The translations under genes and the position numbers were made by a program. The notes under the pieces were generated by a model. The model did no database searches, had not been told where the DNA came from, and saw nothing but the letters and a program-made list of their open reading frames with translations. Below, piece by piece: positions 20,329 through 25,440 of a DNA stretch of 25,440 nucleotides. Every line of letters starts with the position of its first letter. Position 1 is the first letter of the stretch. This stretch comes from Streptomyces roseochromogenus subsp. oscitans DS 12.976 (GTDB taxonomy: Bacteria; Actinomycetota; Actinomycetes; Streptomycetales; Streptomycetaceae). The stretch is from contig NZ_CM002285.1 in NCBI RefSeq assembly GCF_000497445.1, forward strand, positions 867,034-892,473, given 5' to 3'.

Positions 20329-22688
20329 CCGACCAGGCCGTCGCACCCGAGGTCGGGCGGCGCCGGCTGCGCAAGGAGGACGCCCGGCTGATCACCGGCC
20401 AGACCAACTGGACCGACAACATCCAGGTGGCCGGGCTGCTGCACCTGGCGGTCCTGCGCAGTCCGATGGCGCACGCCCGCATCACCCGCGTCGACGTCTC
20501 CCCCGCCCTCGAACGCCCCGGTGTCATCGCGGCGTTCAGCGGCGCCGACCTGGCCGAGGGGCTGGGTTCGCTGCCCTGCGCCTGGCCGGTGACCGAGGAC
20601 ATCGTGCTGCCCGAGCATCCGCCGATCGCCGTGGACGAGGTGCGCTACGCGGGCGACCCGGTGGCGGTCGTGGTGGCCCGCGACCGGTACGCGGCCGCCG
20701 ACGCCCTGGAGGCGATCGAGGTCGACTACGACCCGCTGCCCCCGGTCCTCGATCTGGAGACCGCGCTGGCGCCGGACGCCCCGCTGGTCCACGCCGGCAA
20801 GGGCACCAACCGCTGCTACACCTGGCCGCTCTCCACCGGCGAGAGCTTCGAGGCGGTGCGGGACCGCGCCGAGGTGATACTGAAGCGCCGCTACCACCAG
20901 CAGCGCCTGATCCCCAACGCGATGGAGCCCCGCGCGGTCGTCGTCACCCCGCTCGCCGCCTCCGGCGAGTACACGGTCTACTCGGCGACCCAGATCCCGC
21001 ACATCCTGCGCATCATGCTCGCGGGGGTCACCGGCATCCCCGAGCACAAGCTGCGCGTGATCGCCCCGGACGTGGGCGGTGGCTTCGGCTCCAAGCTGCA
21101 GGTGTACGGCGAGGAGGCCCTCGCCCTCACGGTCGCCCGCAGGCTCGGCCGGCCGGTGAAGTGGACCGAGTCCCGCTCCGAGGGCGCGCTCGCCACCCAC
21201 CACGGCCGCGGCATGATCCAGGACGTCGAGATCGCCGCCACCCGCGAGGGCCGGCTGCTCGGCCTCAAGGTCGACCTCCTCGCCGACATGGGCGCCTACC
21301 TGATGCTCGTCACGCCGGGCATCCCCATCCTGGGCGCCTTCATGTACCCGGCGATCTACAAGATGGACGCCTACGAATTCCATTGCACCGGAGTCTTCAC
21401 CACCCGCACACCAACCGACGCCTACCGCGGCGCCGGACGCCCCGAGGCGACCTTCGCCATCGAGCGGATCATGGACGAGCTGGCGGGCGAACTGGGCCTG
21501 GATCCGGTCGAGTTGCGGCGCCGCAACTGGATCCGGCACGAGGAGTTCCCGTACACCACGATCGCCGGACTGACCTACGACAGCGGCGACTACGAGGCGG
21601 CGACCGACAAGGCCCTCGCCCTGTTCGGCTACGACGACCTGCGCGCCGAGCAGCGGGAGCGGGCCAAGCGCGGTGACCCCGTACGGCTCGGCATCGGCGT
21701 GTCGACGTACACCGAGATGTGCGGGCTCGCACCGAGCAGGGTGCTGCGCGACCTGCGGTACTCGGCCGGCGGCTGGGAGGCGGCGAGCATCCGTATGCTG
21801 CCCACCGGCAAGGTCGAAGTCGTCACCGGCACCAGTCCGCACGGCCAGGGCCACGAGACCTGCTGGAGCCAGATCGCGGCGGACGTGCTCGGCGTGCCCT
21901 TCGAGGACGTCGAGGTGGTGCACGGCGACACCCGGGCGGCCCCGCAGGGCATGGACACCTACGGCTCGCGGTCGCTGGCCGTCGGCGGCGAGGCCGTGCA
22001 CCGGGCCGCGCGGACGGTCGTCGAGAAGGCCCGGAAGGTCGCCGCGCACCTGCTGGAGGCGAGCGAGCAGGACCTGGAGTTCAGCGGCGGCGTGTTCTCC
22101 GTGAAGGGCTCTCCGGAAGCCCGCAAGACCATCCAGGAGATCGCCTTCGAGACGTTCACCAACCACGACCTGCCCGACGGCGTCGAGCCCACCATCAACG
22201 CCGAGCACGTCGTGGACCCGGAGAACTTCTCCTACCCGCACGGCACCCACCTGTGCGCGGTCGAGGTCGACACCGAGACCGGGCACACCCGCATCAGGTC
22301 GTACGTCTGCGTCGACGACGTCGGCCGGGCCGTCAACCCGATGATCGTCGAGGGTCAGGTGCACGGCGGACTCGCGCAGGGCATCGCCCAGGCGCTGTAC
22401 GAGGAGGCCGTGTACGACGATGACGGCAACCTCGTCACCGGCACCCTGGCCGACTACCTCGTGCCGTCGGCGGCCGACCTGCCGGACTTCGTGACCGACC
22501 GGACCGAGACCCCGGCGGCCTCGAACGCGCTGGGTGCCAAGGGCGTGGGCGAGGCGGGGACGATCGCGTCGACACCCGCCGTGGTCAACGCCGTCGTGGA
22601 CGCCCTCAGGCCGCTCGGCGTGCACGACGTGCGGATGCCCTGCACACCCGAACGCGTGTGGCGAGCGGTGAAGGAGGCGTCGGCATGA
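20325..22688 (+). CDS. coxL: Molybdenum hydroxylase large subunit, form II CoxL-like
   Basis: This 787-residue catalytic subunit binds the molybdopterin cytosine dinucleotide cofactor. The N-terminal domain has GRRRLRKEDARLITGQ and VRYAGDPVAVVVA. Cofactor-binding motifs are DVGGGFGSK and, near the C-terminus, GAKGVGEAG with the conserved Glu at the Mo site. The active-site loop reads AYRGAGR (366-372), the form II signature, instead of AYxCSFR with the Cys that binds the Cu of true (form I) CO dehydrogenase. CO oxidation is therefore uncertain and the real substrate may be an aldehyde, heterocycle or other compound. The gene overlaps coxS and coxM by 4 bases at both ends, and the S-L-M order also fits form II. 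Confidence 0.94.
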   Translation: MTDQAVAPEVGRRRLRKEDARLITGQTNWTDNIQVAGLLHLAVLRSPMAHARITRVDVSPALERPGVIAAFSGADLAEGLGSLPCAWPVTEDIVLPEHPPIAVDEVRYAGDPVAVVVARDRYAAADALEAIEVDYDPLPPVLDLETALAPDAPLVHAGKGTNRCYTWPLSTGESFEAVRDRAEVILKRRYHQQRLIPNAMEPRAVVVTPLAASGEYTVYSATQIPHILRIMLAGVTGIPEHKLRVIAPDVGGGFGSKLQVYGEEALALTVARRLGRPVKWTESRSEGALATHHGRGMIQDVEIAATREGRLLGLKVDLLADMGAYLMLVTPGIPILGAFMYPAIYKMDAYEFHCTGVFTTRTPTDAYRGAGRPEATFAIERIMDELAGELGLDPVELRRRNWIRHEEFPYTTIAGLTYDSGDYEAATDKALALFGYDDLRAEQRERAKRGDPVRLGIGVSTYTEMCGLAPSRVLRDLRYSAGGWEAASIRMLPTGKVEVVTGTSPHGQGHETCWSQIAADVLGVPFEDVEVVHGDTRAAPQGMDTYGSRSLAVGGEAVHRAARTVVEKARKVAAHLLEASEQDLEFSGGVFSVKGSPEARKTIQEIAFETFTNHDLPDGVEPTINAEHVVDPENFSYPHGTHLCAVEVDTETGHTRIRSYVCVDDVGRAVNPMIVEGQVHGGLAQGIAQALYEEAVYDDDGNLVTGTLADYLVPSAADLPDFVTDRTETPAASNALGAKGVGEAGTIASTPAVVNAVVDALRPLGVHDVRMPCTPERVWRAVKEASA

Positions 22689-23539
22689 TTCCCCCGGCAT
22701 TCGAGTACGCCCGTCCGCAGAGCGTGGACGAGGCGGTGCGCGTGCTCGCCGACGCCGGCGACGAGGCGAAGGTGCTGGCCGGGGGGCAGAGCCTGCTGCC
22801 GCTGCTCAGGCTGCGACTGGCCTTCCCGGAACTGGTGGTCGACGTGGGCCGGATCCCGGAGCTGCGCGGGGTCCGCGAGGACGGCGACACGCTCGTCATC
22901 GGCGCGCTGACCACGCACCACGACGTGATCCGCGACCCGCTGGTGCGCCGGCACGCCGGTCTGCTGGCCGAGGCCACGGCGACGGTCGCCGATCCCGCCG
23001 TACGGCACCGGGGCACCCTCGGCGGATCGCTGGCGCACGCCGATCCGGCCGGGGACCTGCCCGCGGTGGTGCTGGCCCTGGACGCCGGACTCGTCGCCGC
23101 CGGACCGAACGGCCGCCGCACGATCCCGGCCCGGGAGTTCTTCGTCGACTACCTCCAGTCGGCGCTCGCACCCGACGAACTCCTCGTGGAGGTGCGGGTA
23201 CCCAAGACCGACGGCTGGGGCTTCCGCTACGAGAAGTTCCACCGGGTCGCCCAGGCCTGGGCGATCGTCGGTGTCGCGGCGCTGGTCCGGCGCGACGACG
23301 GGCACATCGCCGAGGCGCGCATCGGGCTGACCAACATGGGCTCGACCCCGCTGCGGGCCTCGGCAGCCGAGGCAGCGCTGACCGGGGTCGGCGCCTCGGA
23401 CGCCGTGGCCCGGGCCGCCGAGACCGCGGCCGAGGGCACCCGGCCGACGCGGGACGTGTCCGCCTCGCCGGAGTACCGGGAACACCTCGCGCGGGTCCTG
23501 ACCCGGCGGGCGGTGCTGGCCGCGACCGGAATGGGGTGA
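22685..23539 (+). CDS. coxM: Molybdenum hydroxylase medium subunit, FAD-binding (CoxM-like)
   Basis: This 284-residue flavoprotein subunit passes electrons from the iron-sulfur clusters to the acceptor. The FAD motifs are AGGQSLLPLLRLRL (residues near 34-47, AGGHSL in form I) and HRGTLGGSLAHADPAGDLPA (TIGG-type loop, here TLGG). The start PPAFEYARPQSVDEAVRVLADAG is typical. The C-terminal CO-dehydrogenase flavoprotein domain begins about residue 175 (KFHRVAQAWAIVGVAAL). The ATG at 22685 overlaps the coxL stop (ATGA). It is followed after 15 bp by the MoxR-like ATPase gene. Confidence 0.93.
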   Translation: MIPPAFEYARPQSVDEAVRVLADAGDEAKVLAGGQSLLPLLRLRLAFPELVVDVGRIPELRGVREDGDTLVIGALTTHHDVIRDPLVRRHAGLLAEATATVADPAVRHRGTLGGSLAHADPAGDLPAVVLALDAGLVAAGPNGRRTIPAREFFVDYLQSALAPDELLVEVRVPKTDGWGFRYEKFHRVAQAWAIVGVAALVRRDDGHIAEARIGLTNMGSTPLRASAAEAALTGVGASDAVARAAETAAEGTRPTRDVSASPEYREHLARVLTRRAVLAATGMG

Positions 23540-23554
23540 GCGCCGATCATCACG

Positions 23555-24430
23555 ATGGACGACCCGGAGCAGGTGCGGGCCCGCCTGGAGGAGACGGGGT
23601 ACCTCGTCGACGAGGGGCTGGCCGTCACCTGCTTCCTGGCCCTGAGGCTGCACCGGCCGCTGTTCTGCGAGGGCGACGCGGGCGTGGGCAAGACCGCGCT
23701 CGCCTCCGCCCTCGCCGACGCGCTCGGCGCGCCGCTGATCCGGCTGCAGTGCCACGAGGGCATCGACGCCGCACAGGCCTTGTACGACTGGGACTTCCCT
23801 CGCCAGCTGCTGCATCTGCGCGCCGCCGAGGCGGCCGGGGTCACGGACGCGGACCGCCTGGAGAGCGAGCTGTACGACCGCCGCTTCCTCATCGCCCGGC
23901 CACTGCTGCAAGCCCTTCAGACACAGCCGGCGGTGCTGCTGGTCGACGAGATCGACCGGGCCGACGACGAGTTCGAGGCGTTCCTGCTGGAGCTGCTGTC
24001 CGAGTACTCCGTCACGATCCCGGAGCTGGGCACGCTGCGCGCCGAAGACCCGCCGGTCGTCGTCCTGACCTCGAACCGGACCCGGGAGGTGCACGACGCG
24101 CTGAAACGGCGCTGCCTCTACCACTGGTTCGACCATCCCTCCTTCGCGCGTGAACTGGCCATCGTGCGGCGCCGGTTGCCCGAGGTGTCGGCACGGCTGG
24201 CGGAGCAGGTGACGGCGCTGGTGCAGGCGCTGCGCGGCGCCGACCTGCTCAAACCGCCCGGTGTCGCCGAGACCCTGGACTGGGCCGAGGCCCTGGACGC
24301 GCTGGGCGCGAGCGAGGTGGACGCGGAGCTGGCGGTGGCGACGCTGGGCTCGGTCCTGAAGTACCGGGAGGACACGGACCGGGCCCGGGGGCTCGATCTC
24401 GCAGCGGTCCTCGCGGCCCGGGGCGGGTGA
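23555..24430 (+). CDS. coxD: MoxR-type AAA+ ATPase (CoxD-like)
   Basis: This 291-residue AAA+ ATPase has Walker A GDAGVGKT (about 44-51), Walker B LLVDEIDRAD (about 127-136), sensor 1 region VVVLTSNRTREVHDALKRRC with the arginine finger, and C-terminal GVAETLDWAEAL. The family includes CoxD, which matures the metal site of CO dehydrogenase together with the VWA protein CoxE; MoxR ATPases work as chaperones for enzyme assembly. The ATG at 23555 lacks a clear ribosome-binding site and may be reached by coupling from coxM, which ends 15 bp before. Its TGA overlaps the next gene's GTG (GTGA). In form II clusters the exact role of this pair is not established. Confidence 0.92.
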   Translation: MDDPEQVRARLEETGYLVDEGLAVTCFLALRLHRPLFCEGDAGVGKTALASALADALGAPLIRLQCHEGIDAAQALYDWDFPRQLLHLRAAEAAGVTDADRLESELYDRRFLIARPLLQALQTQPAVLLVDEIDRADDEFEAFLLELLSEYSVTIPELGTLRAEDPPVVVLTSNRTREVHDALKRRCLYHWFDHPSFARELAIVRRRLPEVSARLAEQVTALVQALRGADLLKPPGVAETLDWAEALDALGASEVDAELAVATLGSVLKYREDTDRARGLDLAAVLAARGG

Positions 24431-25440
24431 GGGCGGTGAGCGGGGCCGGAAGCAAGGCCGGGAGCAGGTCCGGGAGTGAGGCCGGGAGCGGCGCGAACCC
24501 TCCGCCGGAACCGGATGCCGCACGACTCGGGACCGGCAGTGAACGGGTGGGGACGGAGGCCGGAGCGCTGGGGGCGGATGCCGAGCGGGTGGGGGCGGGG
24601 GCCGGAGCGCTGGGGACGGATGTCGAGCGGGTGGGGGCGGAGGCCGGAGCGCTGGGGACGGATGCCGAGGCCGAGCGGCTCGGGGCGGATTCCGAACGGC
24701 TGGGGGAGGATGGCGAACGGCTCGGGACGGATGGCGAACGGCCGGGGGCTAGCGCCGAAGGGCCCGGGACGAACGCCGAACGGCTCGGGGCGGATCCCGA
24801 AAGGCTCGGGAGGGACGCCGAACGGCTCGGGGCGGATCCCGAAAGGCTCGGGACGGACGCTGAGCGGCTCGGGGCGGATCCCGAAAGGCCGGGGACGGAT
24901 GGTGAACGGCCGGGGACTGACGCCGAAGGACCCGGGACGAACGCCGAACGGCTCAGGGCGGATACCGAACGGCCGGAAACGGATGGCGAACGGCCCGGGG
25001 CTGACGCCGTGCAGCTCGGGGCGGATGCGGTGCTGCTCGGTTTCGTGCGGGCGCTGCGGGCGGCGGGGGTCGATGCGAGCACCGAGCGGCTGTATGCGTT
25101 CCTGCGTGCCGTGGCCGCCCTGCGTCCGGAGGTGCGTGCGGACGTGTACGGGGCGGGGCGGGCGACGTTGTGCGGCGGGCACGACGATCTGGAGCGGTAC
25201 GAGCGGGTGTTCGCCGCGTACTTCGGGCCCTCCCCCGAGGAGACCGCCCGCCCGGTGCGTGCCGCTCCCCCACCTCGGCTGCGGCTCGTCGCGCGGGAGG
25301 CGCCCGTGGGAGGGAGCACACCCGGCGAGGGCGAGCCGCCCGGACCGCCCGTCGCCGCGCTCGCCAGCTCGGCCGAGGTGCTGCGGCACCGCGACTTCGC
25401 CGCACTCGACACCGCCGAGCGGGCCCAACTGCACTCTCTG
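24427..25440 (+). CDS. coxE: CoxE-like (VWA) protein with heptapeptide-repeat N-terminus, 3' end outside window
   Basis: From the GTG at 24427, overlapping the CoxD stop (GTGA), the frame is open to the window end (338 codons). The C-terminal visible part AVLLGFVRALRAAGVDASTERLYAFLRAVAALRPEVRADVYGAGRATLCGGHDDLERYERVFAAYFG is typical of the CoxE family N-terminal region; its VWA domain would lie beyond the window. Ahead of this are about 200 residues of degenerate heptads of the form A-E-R-L-G-A-D. A later start near 25010 would give the usual family protein without the repeats. The open frame, the coupled start and the frame-preserving 21-bp period favour translation of the whole. CoxE partners the MoxR ATPase CoxD in metal-site assembly. 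The minus strand also shows long open frames here, a by-product of the repeat. Confidence 0.82.
   Translation, partial: MRAVSGAGSKAGSRSGSEAGSGANPPPEPDAARLGTGSERVGTEAGALGADAERVGAGAGALGTDVERVGAEAGALGTDAEAERLGADSERLGEDGERLGTDGERPGASAEGPGTNAERLGADPERLGRDAERLGADPERLGTDAERLGADPERPGTDGERPGTDAEGPGTNAERLRADTERPETDGERPGADAVQLGADAVLLGFVRALRAAGVDASTERLYAFLRAVAALRPEVRADVYGAGRATLCGGHDDLERYERVFAAYFGPSPEETARPVRAAPPPRLRLVAREAPVGGSTPGEGEPPGPPVAALASSAEVLRHRDFAALDTAERAQLHSL
24523..25032 (+). repeat. 21-bp tandem repeat coding for a degenerate heptapeptide
   Basis: About 22-24 units of [A/P/G/S]-E-R-[L/V/P]-G-[A/T]-D, for example SERLGED, GERLGTD, AERLGAD, PERLGRD, AERLGAD, PERLGTD. Neighbouring units are nearly identical at DNA level (repeats of CGGCTCGGGGCGGATCCCGA). 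The last units AVQLGAD and AVLLGF merge into the conserved CoxE domain, suggesting the repeat grew from the domain's own beginning. Gly and Pro content argues against a coiled coil; a disordered, charge-balanced linker is more likely. Confidence 0.85.

Noticed and set aside
20298..22700. 800-residue minus-strand frame opposite coxL
   Set aside because: Shadow of coxL; it has no recognisable domains, while the plus strand has all molybdenum hydroxylase motifs.
24118..25434. Long minus-strand frames opposite coxD/coxE with PFGIRPEPFG-type repeats
   Set aside because: They are the reverse reading of the 21-bp repeat in coxE; the plus-strand frame continues into a recognisable CoxE domain and is coupled to coxD.

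Overview
This 25.4 kb window is high-GC actinobacterial DNA, almost certainly Streptomyces or a close relative. The evidence is strong third-position GC bias, GTG starts, ATGA/GTGA-coupled operons, a mycothiol-dependent formaldehyde dehydrogenase, secreted multidomain glycosidases, and copies of a short G-run/C-run palindrome of a type scattered in Streptomyces genomes.

Left part (1-5.7 kb, mostly minus strand). After the tail of a LysR-like regulator (1-159) comes a likely minus-strand operon read from right to left: S-(hydroxymethyl)mycothiol dehydrogenase (mscR), an MBL-fold hydrolase, a DHRS1-like SDR and a second SDR. The second SDR is split by a 1,823-bp IS110-family element (659-2481), inserted exactly at the first base of the catalytic Tyr codon. 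The two halves rejoin in frame if one copy of a CT dinucleotide is kept. The 518-nt non-coding left end of this IS carries two foldable stem-loops. Their guide-like segments match the real target (RTG 8 nt, LTG 5-6 nt) and the element's own ends (LDG 8 nt, RDG 8 nt), in the order expected for a bridge RNA. Joining the right and left ends across CT would create TTGACA-18 bp-TCTAAT, a promoter that exists only in the excised circle. This is the most exciting system in the window.

Middle part (5.9-12 kb). A free-standing acyltransferase-like protein has lost its catalytic Ser and its small subdomain. It is followed by a SnoaL-like protein with a strong hairpin terminator, then a folD-like pseudogene with three lesions (catalytic Lys to Gln, an in-frame palindromic-repeat insertion, a frameshifting deletion). 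Next is a secreted GH27 enzyme whose active-site Glu points to beta-L-arabinopyranosidase rather than alpha-galactosidase, divergent from a GT1-type glycosyltransferase.

Right-middle part (12-19.6 kb). There is a Zn alcohol dehydrogenase, a TetR regulator, a secreted beta-propeller protein and a convergent secreted GH5 endoglycoceramidase-like enzyme. The two secreted genes share a 16-bp near-palindrome at similar promoter positions, suggesting one regulon. Then comes a TetM/Otr(A)-like ribosomal protection GTPase with a ~90-residue Gly-rich insertion in domain II.

Right end (19.8-25.4 kb). A translationally coupled coxS-coxL-coxM-coxD-coxE operon encodes a form II molybdenum hydroxylase of the CO-dehydrogenase family (AYRGAGR loop, S-L-M order). 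A CRP-like palindrome lies upstream. The CoxE-like protein carries a long heptapeptide-repeat N-terminal extension and runs off the window. No rRNA, tRNA or CRISPR array was seen.
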